This document shows positions 9,288 through 17,754 of a DNA stretch of 64,000 nucleotides, piece by piece. Each line of letters opens with the position of its first letter. The stretch's first letter is position 1. Both the position numbers and the translations under genes were made by a program. Source of the stretch: Paracoccus aminovorans (GTDB taxonomy: Bacteria > Pseudomonadota > Alphaproteobacteria > Rhodobacterales > Rhodobacteraceae); the NCBI RefSeq assembly GCF_900005615.1, contig NZ_LN832559.1:1084837-1148836 (forward strand). The letters are read 5' to 3'. The notes beneath the pieces were generated by a model, which was given only the letters and a program-made list of their open reading frames with translations, was not told the DNA's origin and did not search any database.

Positions 9288-9561
9288 CAGTTCAGTCCCG
9301 GCCTCTGTCGGATCTGGTCTGGGAGCAATCGATCCGGCGCAGGTCCAGACCTTGCAGATCTATTCGCAGGGCGTGAGCCCGCCGAGCATCTTCAGTCGGC
9401 GGGTTGCAGGCGGCCGTGACGTCCGCGGGGTGGGATCGCAGCGGATCGCCGCTGTCGCAATGGAACCGTTTGAAAGCGTCCTTGACGGCGCGGTTCATCC
9501 GCTCGACCTGACCAGCCGTCCAGTCCGCAGAAAGGATCGAACCAGCAAACCGGGGGATCAA
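9288..9561 (-). pseudogene. IS481-family transposase C-terminal remnant
   Basis: Reading right to left, the segment encodes TAGQVERMNRAVKDA followed by FKRFHCDSGDPLRSHPADV. This is the end of the DDE integrase core of IS481-like transposases (the E of VERMN is the last catalytic acid). At the point where the family reads AYN-RRLKTLRGLTPYEFI, the reading frame shifts. The next frame gives RRLKMLGGLTPCE, a stop codon, then ICKVWTCAGSIAP. So there is one frameshift, one nonsense codon and loss of the entire N-terminal part. No terminal inverted repeats were seen. It is a decayed fossil lying between chpT and a hydrolase gene. Confidence 0.75.
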
Positions 9562-9565
9562 GCAG

Positions 9566-10510
9566 CTAGATCCCGCCGTCCCGCAGGGCCCGGTCCAGCC
9601 GCCGCAGCAGGCCGGGCGGGATCTGGGGCTCGGCCTCCAGAACCCTGGAAAGCAGCGCCTCGGCCTGGTCGTCGCGCTGTTCCAGCAGCAGCAGCGCCGC
9701 CTCGAACGCCTGGCGCGGGGCGGCGCCCGCGGCCAGCGCCCGCAATTCGCGCTTTGCGCGGTCGGGATGGCGGGCCAGGGCGGCCTTAGCCAGGTGCAGC
9801 CGGTAAAGCGCGCTGTCGCGCCGGGCCGCGCGATGCGCCTGCCGGACCCGGGCGGGGTCGATGCGGTTCACGATCACCATCTCGGCCAGTTGCCCCACGC
9901 CGCCGGCGCCGGCTATCACGCCCGTCGCCGGATGGCCGCCATGGGGCAGGGCGACGGCGGTGAGGCGGGGAAAGCCCACCCGGATCAGCGCCGCATGGGC
10001 GCGGTCGGCCGCGATGGCCGGGTCGTAGAGCAGCAGCCCATCGACGCCGATGTCTCCCTGCGATTGCGGCAGCGGCATCGGCCGGCCGATGCGGGCGAAT
10101 TTCGCGTGCCGGCCGGGATCGAAGGGCGCCACCTGCGGATCGATGCAATATTGCGGCGACACCGCCATCACCCGCCGCGCATGGCAGGCGGCCGAATACA
10201 GCAGCGCCGCATAGCCGCCCATGGAAAAACCGATGGCGATGACCTCGGCATAGCCGGCGGTGGCGCGGGCCAGGGCCTCGGCCAGCGCCGCGCTGCGGTC
10301 CGAGACGAACCAGTCGCGCCGCGCCGTCTGCACCATCAGCGCGTCCACGCCCAGCCGCCGGGCGAAGCGCGGGCAGGACGCGGGCTCGAACCCGCTCATG
10401 TGCTGGTCGCGGCCATGTTCGAAACTGACCACCGCGCGCTGGCCGTCGCCCGTGCCGCGAAACAGCATGATGCGGTGGCGCTGGTCCTGGTGCAGGCATT
10501 CTGCCCGCAT
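9566..10510 (-). CDS. alpha/beta-hydrolase-like protein of unknown substrate
   Basis: 314 residues starting at the ATG at 10510, which overlaps the proA stop as ATGA. A nucleophile-elbow motif GFSMGG (Ser near residue 96), preceded by a hydrophobic strand AEVIAIG, suggests an alpha/beta-hydrolase fold. LPHGGHPATG later could carry the catalytic histidine. The last 80 residues are Ala/Arg/Leu-rich helices (KAALARHPDRAKRELRALAAG) resembling TPR-like helical repeats. An internal Met (MLFRGTGDG) is an alternative start. Coupling to proA suggests co-expression only, and no substrate can be named. Confidence 0.7.
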   Translation of the reverse strand: MRAECLHQDQRHRIMLFRGTGDGQRAVVSFEHGRDQHMSGFEPASCPRFARRLGVDALMVQTARRDWFVSDRSAALAEALARATAGYAEVIAIGFSMGGYAALLYSAACHARRVMAVSPQYCIDPQVAPFDPGRHAKFARIGRPMPLPQSQGDIGVDGLLLYDPAIAADRAHAALIRVGFPRLTAVALPHGGHPATGVIAGAGGVGQLAEMVIVNRIDPARVRQAHRAARRDSALYRLHLAKAALARHPDRAKRELRALAAGAAPRQAFEAALLLLEQRDDQAEALLSRVLEAEPQIPPGLLRRLDRALRDGGI

Positions 10511-11799
10511 CAGGGGCGGATCGTTCCGTCGCCGGTGACCAGGTATTTGAAGCTGGTCAGCTGCTCGGCGCCGACCGGGCCGCGGGCATGCATCTTGCCG
10601 GTGGCGATGCCGATCTCGCCGCCCATGCCGAACTCGCCGCCGTCGGCGAACTGGGTCGAGGCGTTGCGCATCAGGATGGCGCTGTCCAGCGCCTTGAAGA
10701 AGCGCTCGGCGGTGGCGTCGTTCTGGGTCAGGATCGATTCGGTATGGCCCGAGCCGTAGCGGCGGATATGCGCGATCGCTTCCTCGACGCCGTCGACCAG
10801 CTTCACGGCGATGATCTTGTCCAGGAACTCCTGCCCGAAATCCAACGGCTCGGCGCGCAGGGTGCCGGGAATCTTCGCCAACTCGCCCTCGGCGCGGACC
10901 TCGACGCCGGCGTCCAGCAGGTCCTGGACCAGCACGGGGCCGTGCTTGGTGTAGAACTGCCAGTCGATCAGCAGGCATTCGGCGGCGCCGCAGACGCCGG
11001 TGCGCCGGGTCTTGGCGTTCAGCACCACGCGCCGCGCCTTGTCCAGATCGGCGTCGCGGTCGGCATACACGTGGCAGATGCCTTCCAGATGGGCAAAGAC
11101 CGGCACGCGCGCCTCTTGCTGAACCAGCCCGACCAGGCCCTTGCCGCCGCGCGGCACGATCACGTCGATGTATTCCTGCGCTCGCAGCATCGCGGCGACG
11201 GCCGCGCGGTCGCGAGTCGGCACCATCTGGATCGCGGTCTCGGGCAGGCCGGCCTGTTTCAACCCGGCGACCAGCGCCTCGTGGATGGCGGTGGAACTCT
11301 CCAGGCTTTCCGAGCCGCCGCGCAGGATCACCGCATTGCCGGCCTTCAGCGCCAAGGCGGCGGCATCGGCGGTGACGTTCGGCCGGCTTTCGTAGATCAC
11401 GCCGATGACCCCCAGCGGCGTCGCCACGCGCTGGATATGCAACCCGTTCGGCCGGTCCCATTCGGCCAGCACGCGGCCCACGGGATCGGGTTGCGCCGCA
11501 ACCGAGCGCAGCCCCTCGGCCATGGCGCGCAGGCGGGCGCCGTCCAGCTTCAGCCGGTCCAGCATCGCGGCGCTCAGCCCCTTTTCCTCGGCGTGGTGCA
11601 TGTCGAGGACATTGGCGTCGAGGATCGCGTCCTCGGACCGAAGGATCGCCTCGGCGGCGCCGGTCAGGGCGGCATGCTTGCGCTCGGCCGAGGTCTCGGT
11701 CAGCACGGCGGCGGCGTCGCGCGCCTTGCGGCCCAGGTCCGCGATCAGCGCGTCGGCGTCGGAAGAGGACAGGTCTTTCATGGCGGCGTTCCCTTGCAT
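10510..11799 (-). CDS. proA: gamma-glutamyl phosphate reductase
   Basis: 429 residues. This NADPH-dependent enzyme of proline synthesis reduces gamma-glutamyl phosphate to glutamate-5-semialdehyde. It is an aldehyde-dehydrogenase superfamily member. The catalytic cysteine is about residue 270 in [14 protein letters not shown], and [15 protein letters not shown] and VPRGGKGLV are family signatures. An alternative start [12 protein letters not shown] lies six codons in. The usual partner proB is not adjacent; instead the permuted ssrA gene lies upstream and the hydrolase gene downstream overlaps it by four bases. Confidence 0.96.
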   Translation of the reverse strand: MQGNAAMKDLSSSDADALIADLGRKARDAAAVLTETSAERKHAALTGAAEAILRSEDAILDANVLDMHHAEEKGLSAAMLDRLKLDGARLRAMAEGLRSVAAQPDPVGRVLAEWDRPNGLHIQRVATPLGVIGVIYESRPNVTADAAALALKAGNAVILRGGSESLESSTAIHEALVAGLKQAGLPETAIQMVPTRDRAAVAAMLRAQEYIDVIVPRGGKGLVGLVQQEARVPVFAHLEGICHVYADRDADLDKARRVVLNAKTRRTGVCGAAECLLIDWQFYTKHGPVLVQDLLDAGVEVRAEGELAKIPGTLRAEPLDFGQEFLDKIIAVKLVDGVEEAIAHIRRYGSGHTESILTQNDATAERFFKALDSAILMRNASTQFADGGEFGMGGEIGIATGKMHARGPVGAEQLTSFKYLVTGDGTIRP

Positions 11800-11836
11800 C
11801 CGCCCGAGATAAGGCGGCAGGGCCGGAATTTCCAGA

Positions 11837-11875
11837 AGAAAGGGAAGGTGCAGGATTCTGTTGCCAGGCTCCTGC
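11837..11875 (-). terminator. probable intrinsic terminator of ssrA
   Basis: Read on the reverse strand, a GCAGGA/TCCTGC stem (arms 11870-11875 and 11850-11855) closes a 14-nt loop and is followed by a pyrimidine-rich tract ACCTTCCCTTTCTT. It sits just past the end of the tmRNA coding piece and upstream of proA. The stem may alternatively be part of the mature RNA's last helix; sequence alone does not settle this. Confidence 0.5.
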
Positions 11876-12163
11876 GGGCCCCGCCTTACGCTGCTAGGCG
11901 CAAGGGCTTAAGTTTCGGTTACCCGAGCTGCTTACGCAGCCAGAGCGACCGGAGCACGGTTGTCGTTGGCAACTGTACATTTTGCACCGATGACGGTGGT
12001 AGCTCACCGAGACAAAGCAAACAGCTTTAGACGTTCGTCGATCCTGTTTCGGCCCCATGCGCCCCCAACGAGGGACTGATGGTGGAGCCGCCGGGTACCG
12101 CCCCCGGGTCCGATCCGCTTATTACCTGCGCGTTTATGTCCATAGTCCGGGCGAACCCGGACA
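11850..12163 (-). ncRNA. ssrA: transfer-messenger RNA, circularly permuted two-piece form
   Basis: On the reverse strand the acceptor piece comes first and ends with CGGCTCCACCA (3' end at 12080). The coding piece begins GGGGCCGAAACAGGATCGAC with its 5' end at 12056. The seven bases GGGGCCG pair with CGGCTCC to form the acceptor stem. The T stem is CCGGG/CCCGG with an atypical GGCGGTA loop. Between the pieces is a 23-nt spacer removed on maturation. The coding piece holds a short reading frame, GCC AAC GAC AAC through GCT GCG TAA, giving the tag ANDNRAPVALAA, which I recall as the tag of Rhodobacter and Paracoccus. tmRNA with SmpB rescues stalled ribosomes and marks the peptides for proteolysis. 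The 3' limit near 11850 is approximate. Confidence 0.95.
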
Positions 12164-12168
12164 GTCGG

Positions 12169-12197
12169 AATATAGGCGCCGCCTCGCCCACACGCAA
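12169..12197 (-). promoter_or_regulatory. sigma-70-type promoter of ssrA
   Basis: On the reverse strand, TTGCGT (12197-12192) and TATATT (12174-12169) are separated by 17 nt. They are placed so that transcription would begin about 12162, immediately before the acceptor piece of tmRNA. The strong -10 match and ideal spacing suit a highly expressed RNA gene. Confidence 0.7.
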
Positions 12198-12198
12198 G

Positions 12199-12228
12199 AG
12201 AGGGGAACGCCGTTCCCCTCTTGTCCCG
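12199..12228. repeat. perfect inverted repeat GAGGGGAAC/GTTCCCCTC
   Basis: A short dyad, AGAGGGGAACG then CGTTCCCCTCT with a minimal loop, lies just upstream of the ssrA promoter and between it and hairpin copy B. It could end transcription from the binding-protein gene to its right, but there is no U-tract. Its role is unknown. Confidence 0.5.
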
Positions 12229-12251
12229 CTCCGCGGGCCAATTCACCCCTT

Positions 12252-12318
12252 GGGGTATTTCAGAAACGGAAAAGCCAGGGCGCGGCAGGGCCTGTTCTTT
12301 CCGTTTTCCAAATACCCC
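12252..12318. repeat. dispersed hairpin repeat, copy B
   Basis: Left arm 12252-12274 and right arm 12297-12318 share the family sequence GGGGTATTT..AAACGGAAAG and its complement, with two or three mismatches and a longer GC-rich loop. It begins 57 bp past the stop of the reverse-strand binding-protein gene. The arms match copies at 6563 and 48145 while the loop does not. Confidence 0.85.
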
Positions 12319-12374
12319 TGCGGCAGTGCCATCGGCGATGCGCCTTGCTGGCGGGCGTGCGCATCGCCAGGGGA

Positions 12375-13418
12375 TCAGAAACCGGCCTTGATCTTCTCGA
12401 ACTCGGCCAGCTGCTTTTCGCGCTGCGCCGGATCGTTCGGCGTCTGGGCCAGGATCGGGGCGTTGATCGGCGACAGGCCTTCCTTCACCGCCGGCTCGTT
12501 TTCGATCGTCTTCATGGCCACGGTCGAGGTATGGCCGTAGCCGATCGTGTCCAGAAGCCCCTTGGCCGAGCCGGGGGCGAGCCAGGCGTTGATGAAGTCA
12601 TAGGCCTTGTCCTCCTTGCCCGGCCCGTTCTTGAGATTGATGAAGCCGCAGAAGAAGGTCGAGCTGCCTTCCTTGGGGGCGCGCTGGAAGCCGACCGGGA
12701 AGCCGTCCTTTTCCAGCAGCACCACGCCGTCGTTCCAGGACCATGCCACGTCCACCGCGCCCGAGGCCATCAGCTGCGCCTGCTCGGCCGGGTCGGCCCA
12801 ATAGGCGGCGACGTTCTGATGCGCCGCGCGCAGCCAGTCGGCGGCGGCCTTGAACTGTTCGTCCGTGACCTTGGTCCAGTCGGTGGTGCCGGTCGCCAGA
12901 TAGGCCAGCGCCCAGACGTCGTCGGCCGAATCGGGCAGGCTGGTGCGGCCCTGGTATTTCGGGTCGGTGAAGACGTTCAGGCTGGCCACGTCCTCGGCCG
13001 GGACGGTGTCCTTGTTATAGGCGATCGCCGTCGCGCCCCAGTCGGTGGGGATATACCAGACCCCCTGGTCGTCCTTGAAGATCGGCGAATCCAGGAACTT
13101 GGGATAGAGCGTCTTGAAGGCCGGGATCCGCGACACGTCCCAGGGTTCGATCAGCCCGGCGTCGCGGTATTTCGACACCATCTGCGAGCAGGGATGCGCG
13201 ACGTCGGCTTTGAAGCCCGAGGCGAGCTTCTGATAGGCCTCGTCGTCGTCGCCGTACAAGGCGAAGGTGGGGCTGGTGCCGTATTTGTCGATATAGCCCT
13301 GGAAGATCACCGGCTCCTCGAAACCGGCCCAGTCGAAGACCGTGAGTTCGGGGTCGGCAGCATGGGCGGCGGTGCCGGCGAGGAGCAGCGCAAGGGCAGA
13401 GGAGCGCAGGAGTTTCAT
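12375..13418 (-). CDS. periplasmic spermidine/putrescine-type solute-binding protein
   Basis: 347 residues with a clear Sec signal peptide (MKLLRSSALALLLAGTAAHA, cleaved before ADPELTVFDW). The mature protein matches the PotD/PotF class. It has the N-terminal LTVFDWAGFEEP strand, GVWYIPTDWGATAIAYNKD in the middle, AAYWADPAEQAQLMASGAVDVAWSWNDG for ligand-domain closure, and WLAPGSAKGLLDTIGYGHT near the end. It should bind a polyamine or similar cation and deliver it to an ABC permease. No permease or ATPase gene is next to it, which is unusual. The start is the Met of the signal peptide; the frame is open upstream. Confidence 0.85.
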   Translation of the reverse strand: MKLLRSSALALLLAGTAAHAADPELTVFDWAGFEEPVIFQGYIDKYGTSPTFALYGDDDEAYQKLASGFKADVAHPCSQMVSKYRDAGLIEPWDVSRIPAFKTLYPKFLDSPIFKDDQGVWYIPTDWGATAIAYNKDTVPAEDVASLNVFTDPKYQGRTSLPDSADDVWALAYLATGTTDWTKVTDEQFKAAADWLRAAHQNVAAYWADPAEQAQLMASGAVDVAWSWNDGVVLLEKDGFPVGFQRAPKEGSSTFFCGFINLKNGPGKEDKAYDFINAWLAPGSAKGLLDTIGYGHTSTVAMKTIENEPAVKEGLSPINAPILAQTPNDPAQREKQLAEFEKIKAGF

Positions 13419-13586
13419 CGGGGGCCTTTCGGGATGCGTGGCAGTCTGCGCCGACGCTAGCGGGCCTCTTCCAGCCCTGCAAGCCTTGGGCGAGCGCGCG
13501 CGATCCAGGCCGACGCCGCGTGCGGGGAGCCGGCGCGGCTTTAGGGCAGGATCGCGCCGCGGCCGCAACAGGCCGGCGCCGGCGGC

Positions 13587-14495
13587 TTATCCCGGCAGGT
13601 CCGGCGGGCCGGCGATCTGCGCATCGGGCAGGCCGATCGCCGCATCGTCGCGGCCGGCGAAATCCACCGCGCGCAGGATGGTCTGGATCGCGGCGATCCG
13701 CGCCCGCCGCTTGTCGTCCGAGCGGATCACCGTCCAGGGCGCGATGCCGGAATGGCTGCGCGCCAGCGTGTCGTGGATCGCCGCCGTGTAGTCGTCCCAG
13801 CGCGCCAGCCCGTCCACGTCGATGGAACTGAGTTTCCACTGCTTCAGCGGGTCCTTCTCGCGGTCGAGAAAGCGCCGCAGCTGTTCGGCCCGGCCGACGC
13901 CGAGCCACAGCTTGACCAGGGTGATGCCGTCGTCGACCAGCATGTTCTCGAAATGCGGCAGCTGGCGGAAGAAGGTCTCGCGCTGCGCATCGGTGCAGAA
14001 GCCGAAGACCTTTTCCACCACGCCGCGGTTGTACCAGCTGCGGTCGAAGAGCGCGATCTCGCCCCGGGCGGGCAGCCAGTCCACGTAGCGCTGGAAATAC
14101 CACTCGGCCGCCTCGCGCTCGCTGGGTTTCGGGAGCGCCGCGATATAGGCGGAACGCGGGTTCAGGTTCTCGCGCACCCGCTCGATGGTGCCGCCCTTGC
14201 CGGCGGCGTCGCGACCCTCGAACAGCACCACGATGCGCTTGCCGGTGTGGATCACGTCGCGCATCAGCCGCACCAGCTGCAGCTGCAGCCCCGCCATGGC
14301 GTCGTCGTATTCCTTGCCCTTCATCTCTTCGGCATAGGGATAGGAGGGGTCGAGGATGCGGTCCTTGTCCGCCGCCTTGACCGCCTTGCGCAGGTCCTCG
14401 GGCGCGTCCTTGTCCAGGAAGCGGCTGATCGCCCCGACATAAGGCAGGTCGGGGTGGGTCTCGGACAGGGTCTTCGCTTCGGATTTCTTCGCCAT
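13587..14495 (-). CDS. ppk2: polyphosphate kinase 2
   Basis: 302 residues. PPK2 enzymes use polyphosphate to phosphorylate nucleoside mono- or diphosphates, or run in reverse. The Walker A motif GRDAAGKGG is at about 94-102, the Walker B-like segment [13 protein letters not shown] at about 146-158, and the lid region [27 protein letters not shown] follows. Length and single-domain layout fit class I PPK2 (polyP-dependent NDP kinase type), though class assignment is an inference. It ends the metA-side gene group; metA's stop at 14496 abuts its ATG. Confidence 0.93.
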   Translation of the reverse strand: MAKKSEAKTLSETHPDLPYVGAISRFLDKDAPEDLRKAVKAADKDRILDPSYPYAEEMKGKEYDDAMAGLQLQLVRLMRDVIHTGKRIVVLFEGRDAAGKGGTIERVRENLNPRSAYIAALPKPSEREAAEWYFQRYVDWLPARGEIALFDRSWYNRGVVEKVFGFCTDAQRETFFRQLPHFENMLVDDGITLVKLWLGVGRAEQLRRFLDREKDPLKQWKLSSIDVDGLARWDDYTAAIHDTLARSHSGIAPWTVIRSDDKRRARIAAIQTILRAVDFAGRDDAAIGLPDAQIAGPPDLPG

Positions 14496-15425
14496 TCAAC
14501 CCTCGCCGATGCGGGAGATGTCGTACCAGGTGGTCTGGTAGATCTCGTTGATCCAGTTGCCGTAGAGCAGATGCGCGTGGCTGCGCCAGCGGTTCGTCGG
14601 TGCCTGGGACGGGTCGTCGTCGGGATAATAGTTCACCGGCACGTTGATCGGCTTTCCGGCCGCCACGTCGCGGTCGTATTCGTCCTTCAGCGTGGTGCTG
14701 TCGTATTCGAAATGGTTGAAGACATAAAGCGCCCGCCGCCCTGGATCTTCGAGCAGGCAGGGCCCGACCTGGTCCGAGGCGATCAGCGTGCGCAGGCCCT
14801 TGCAGGCGTCGACCTCGGGCTGGCGCACCTCGGTCCAGCGGCTGACCGGCACCAGCACGTCGTCGGAAAAGCCGCGCAGATAGGGGCTGGAGGGCGCCAG
14901 GTTCTGGTGGCGGAAGCAGCCGAAGGCCTTGCGCTCCAGCGCGTGCTTTTCCAGCCCGTGGAAATGCCAGGCCATGGCCATGCCGCCCCAGCAGACGCCG
15001 AAGGTGGAATGGACGTGGGTCCGGGTCCACTCGAACACGCGCGTCAGCTCGTCCCAATAGGTCACGGCCTCGAAGGGCAGGTGCTCGATGGGGGCGCCGG
15101 TGATGATGAGCCCGTCGAACTTCTCGCCCGTGGCCTCGACCTCGCGGAAGCTGCGATAGAAGGCGGCCATGTGGTCGGCGGCGGTGTTGCGGCTTTCGTG
15201 GTCCGACATGCGGATCAGCTGGAAGTCGATCTGCAGGGGCGTCGCGCCGATCAGCCGGGCGAACTGGTTCTCGGTCTGGATCTTCTTGGGCATCAGGTTC
15301 AGCAGGCCGATGCGCAGCGGCCGGATGTCCTGCATCGCGGCCCGGCCCGGCGACATGACCATGACGCCTTCGTTCGACAGGATGTCGAAGGCGGGCAGGT
15401 CGTTGGGCAGGGTGATGGGCATCAT
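14496..15425 (-). CDS. metAA: homoserine O-acetyltransferase (MetA family)
   Basis: 309 residues. It acylates homoserine, the first committed step of methionine synthesis. The catalytic Cys is in [10 protein letters not shown] (about residue 145), and the His/Glu pair is in VFNHFEYD. Position 114 (E. coli 111) is glutamate in [10 protein letters not shown], where E. coli has glycine. In studied MetA enzymes this Glu selects acetyl-CoA over succinyl-CoA, so acetyltransferase is inferred. The start overlaps the preceding gene's stop as ATGA at 15422-15425; a second Met one codon later is equally possible. Confidence 0.95.
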   Translation of the reverse strand: MMPITLPNDLPAFDILSNEGVMVMSPGRAAMQDIRPLRIGLLNLMPKKIQTENQFARLIGATPLQIDFQLIRMSDHESRNTAADHMAAFYRSFREVEATGEKFDGLIITGAPIEHLPFEAVTYWDELTRVFEWTRTHVHSTFGVCWGGMAMAWHFHGLEKHALERKAFGCFRHQNLAPSSPYLRGFSDDVLVPVSRWTEVRQPEVDACKGLRTLIASDQVGPCLLEDPGRRALYVFNHFEYDSTTLKDEYDRDVAAGKPINVPVNYYPDDDPSQAPTNRWRSHAHLLYGNWINEIYQTTWYDISRIGEG

Positions 15426-16285
15426 GCTTCCTTTCGTTCGATGGCCCTGGCGAGCAGCCGGATCAGGTCGTCGGGGGTCTTCACCCCGGCCACGTCCTCG
15501 GCCAGGATGGTCACGCCGCGCCGGGCCATGGCCGCATAGCGCGGCTGGCGATGGGCCAGCGCGCGGGCATAGGTCCAGCGGATGAAATCGTCGGGATTGA
15601 CCTCGTCCCCGGTCAGGCCTTTTTCGACGCGATAGTCGGTCCAGGCGCGATCCAGGAAATCGGGCTGGTAATACATCGGCTTCGGCGCGCGGTCGAAGCG
15701 GCGGACCAGTTCCTCGGTATGCGCGTCCGAGCCCTTGATCCAGACCAGCAGCAGGTCGCGTTCCAGCGCGTCCAGCACCGGGTCGGTCGCGGCGAAGGGG
15801 TCCACCACCTCGCAGACCGAGCCGCCGGAATCGCAGACGAAATTGCCCACTCCGTAAAGCTCTTGCGCGCGGCGGATGAAATGGGCGGTGTCCAGCAGCG
15901 CCGCGATCTCGGCCGCGCGGTGCTGGCCCTGGCGGCGCATGTATTCCTCGAAGCAGAGCCCGCCCCGGGTCTCGCTGCCGGGCTTGCCCAGATAGGTGGA
16001 CAGCGGCGCCAGGTTCTCGAAGGTGATGTTGCTGGCGATATAGACCGAATCCGACAGCAGCAGCTCGCGCAGGAACGGCACCTTCATCGCCTCGCGCTTG
16101 AAGTTGTCGGCGATCAGTTCGCCCATGTAGCGGGTGCCGATGCGGTAATCGACCGAGTAATGGAACCATTCCCCCGAGCCGCGCAGCATCGAGGCCAGAT
16201 AGGTCTTGCCCAGGCCGGACATGCCGAAGAACAGCACGCGCTTCCTGGGTGCGGCCAGCCATGCGGCTGCGGTCTCGTAAAGCAT
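15422..16285 (-). CDS. P-loop ATPase of unknown role, coupled to metA
   Basis: 287 residues beginning [21 protein letters not shown] Walker A motif GMSGLGKT lies at residues 21-28, right after a hydrophobic strand. Downstream are [15 protein letters not shown] and [20 protein letters not shown], the latter resembling the base-specificity/strand elements of small NTP-binding kinases. No known kinase signature beyond the P-loop was recognised. It overlaps metA by four bases, implying co-translation. The frame is open 17 codons further upstream, but MLYET is the first well-placed ATG. Confidence 0.8.
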   Translation of the reverse strand: MLYETAAAWLAAPRKRVLFFGMSGLGKTYLASMLRGSGEWFHYSVDYRIGTRYMGELIADNFKREAMKVPFLRELLLSDSVYIASNITFENLAPLSTYLGKPGSETRGGLCFEEYMRRQGQHRAAEIAALLDTAHFIRRAQELYGVGNFVCDSGGSVCEVVDPFAATDPVLDALERDLLLVWIKGSDAHTEELVRRFDRAPKPMYYQPDFLDRAWTDYRVEKGLTGDEVNPDDFIRWTYARALAHRQPRYAAMARRGVTILAEDVAGVKTPDDLIRLLARAIERKEA

Positions 16286-16402
16286 GGGCCATCCTTCTGC
16301 CGGGCTGCCGCGATAGTTAATCCCGCGCCGGGTCAAGGAAAAGGGGGCCTGTGTCCCGCGGATGCGCTAGGCTGGCGGCAGGCAACAGGAAAGGCACCGG
16401 CG

Positions 16403-16612
16403 ATGACGCCGCGATTCAGGATCGGCGACCACGTCAGCTGGAACTCCGAGGCGGGGCGGGTCTCGGGCACCGTCATCAAGGTGCATACCAGCGATTTCGA
16501 CTACAAGGGCCATACGCATCGCGCCTCGCCCGAGGACCCGCAATACGAGATCAAGAGCGACAAAACCGACCATATCGCCGCCCACAAGGGCAGCGCGCTG
16601 ACGCTGGAATGA
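16403..16612 (+). CDS. DUF2945 small protein
   Basis: 69 residues starting MTPRFRIGDHVSWNSEAGRV. The GDxVxWNSExGxVxGxVxKVHT block and the C-terminal YEIKSDKTDHIAAHKGSAL match DUF2945, a small Tudor-like beta-barrel family. The start is set by homology to GDHVSWN. Its stop overlaps the next ATG (ATGA at 16609-16612). Function is unknown. Confidence 0.88.
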   Translation: MTPRFRIGDHVSWNSEAGRVSGTVIKVHTSDFDYKGHTHRASPEDPQYEIKSDKTDHIAAHKGSALTLE

Positions 16613-17163
16613 CAACCCTGCCGTTCTATACCATCGGTCATTCCGACCGCACGATCGATGCGTTCATCGCCCTTTTGCGCGAGAATCGCGTCGGCCATGT
16701 CGCCGATGTCCGCAAGCTGCCGATGTCGCGGGCCAATCCGCAATTCGACGGCGCGCGGCTGGCGGGGGCGATGGCCGAGGCCGGCCTCTCTTACGGCCAT
16801 ATCGCGGCGCTGGGCGGCTTGCGCGGCCGGTCGAAGGCGGTGCCGCCGGACGTGGACGGGCTTTGGCAGAACCGCAGCTTTCACAATTACGCCGATTACG
16901 CGCAGTCCGAGGCGTTCCGCGCCGGGCTCGGCCGGCTTTTGGCCGAGGGGCGGATGCGGGCCTGCGCGATCATGTGCGCCGAGGCGGTCTGGTGGCGCTG
17001 CCATCGCCGCATCGTCGCCGATCACCTGATCGTGCGCGGATTCGCTGTGTTCCACATCATGGGCCCGGGCCGGGTCGAGCCCGCGCGCCTGACCCCCGGC
17101 GCCCAGCCGCAGCCGGACGGCGGCGTGACCTATCCGGCGCCGGCAGCAGGGGGCGATGGGTAA
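16609..17163 (+). CDS. DUF488 family protein
   Basis: 184 residues. The family's N-terminal TIGHSDRTIDAFIALLREN and DVRKLPMSRANPQFDGARLA are clear. The conserved CAEAVWWRCHRRIVAD segment carries a cysteine and the CHR motif. DUF488 proteins are widespread and uncharacterised; the invariant Cys and His suggest an enzyme or metal/nucleotide site. It is translationally coupled to the DUF2945 gene and precedes a DoxX gene. Confidence 0.88.
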   Translation: MTTLPFYTIGHSDRTIDAFIALLRENRVGHVADVRKLPMSRANPQFDGARLAGAMAEAGLSYGHIAALGGLRGRSKAVPPDVDGLWQNRSFHNYADYAQSEAFRAGLGRLLAEGRMRACAIMCAEAVWWRCHRRIVADHLIVRGFAVFHIMGPGRVEPARLTPGAQPQPDGGVTYPAPAAGGDG

Positions 17164-17230
17164 AAAACGTTGCTATCGCGACCTGCTGGCGCGAAATGGG
17201 CACAGGCACCGCCGGAAAAGAGGGCAGGAA

Positions 17231-17620
17231 ATGGAAACCGGACTTTTCATCGCGCGGCTGTTTCTGGGTGTGCCCTTCATCGCCTGGGGCATTCTCAAGT
17301 TGCGGGGCGGCGAGGCGAAGATCGCGCCGATGATCGCCGCCATGGGTATACCCGACGCCAAGGCGCTGGCCTGGCTGGTCGGGCTTTGCGAGCTTCTGGG
17401 CGGGCTGGCGGTCGTGCTGGGCTATCCCGTCCGCACGGCGGCGCTGCTTCTGGGCCTGTGGTGCCTGGTGACCGGCTATCTGGAACATCGCGGCAATGCG
17501 ACCGAGCTGCTCAAGAACGTGACGATGGCCGGCGGCTATTTCGCGCTGGCGGCGGCGGGCGGCGGGGCGCTGGCGCTGTTCGGCGGCGCGCCGGCGGGCG
17601 TGCTGGGCTGGCTGCCCTGA
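17231..17620 (+). CDS. DoxX-like small membrane protein
   Basis: 129 residues with four predicted transmembrane helices. The sequence LFIARLFLGVPFIAWGILKL, KALAWLVGLCELLGGLAVVLG and RTAALLLGLWCLVTGYLEHR matches the DoxX/SURF4 family, whose members act in redox or quinone-related membrane processes. The ATG at 17231 follows an AGGGCAGGAA ribosome site; an upstream in-frame start would add a charged 25-residue leader unlike the family. Confidence 0.85.
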   Translation: METGLFIARLFLGVPFIAWGILKLRGGEAKIAPMIAAMGIPDAKALAWLVGLCELLGGLAVVLGYPVRTAALLLGLWCLVTGYLEHRGNATELLKNVTMAGGYFALAAAGGGALALFGGAPAGVLGWLP

Positions 17621-17754
17621 CGAATCGGGCGCCGTCCCGGTCCATTCCGCAGCGTTAACCAATCCGCTGTGGCGCGCCGGGCACAATCGCGCTATGATTC
17701 GCCCCAGACCCGGAAAACGGGCGACGACAAACGAGGCAGTGACGGCGGTAACCC

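Noticed and set aside
12004..12246. Small reverse-strand open frame across the tmRNA region
   Set aside because: It covers the acceptor piece, promoter and hairpin of ssrA; the RNA gene explains the sequence.
16286..16402. Possible SAM-type riboswitch upstream of the ATPase-metA pair
   Set aside because: No recognisable SAM-II pseudoknot consensus on the reverse strand; the region is short and GC-rich without the expected conserved bases.
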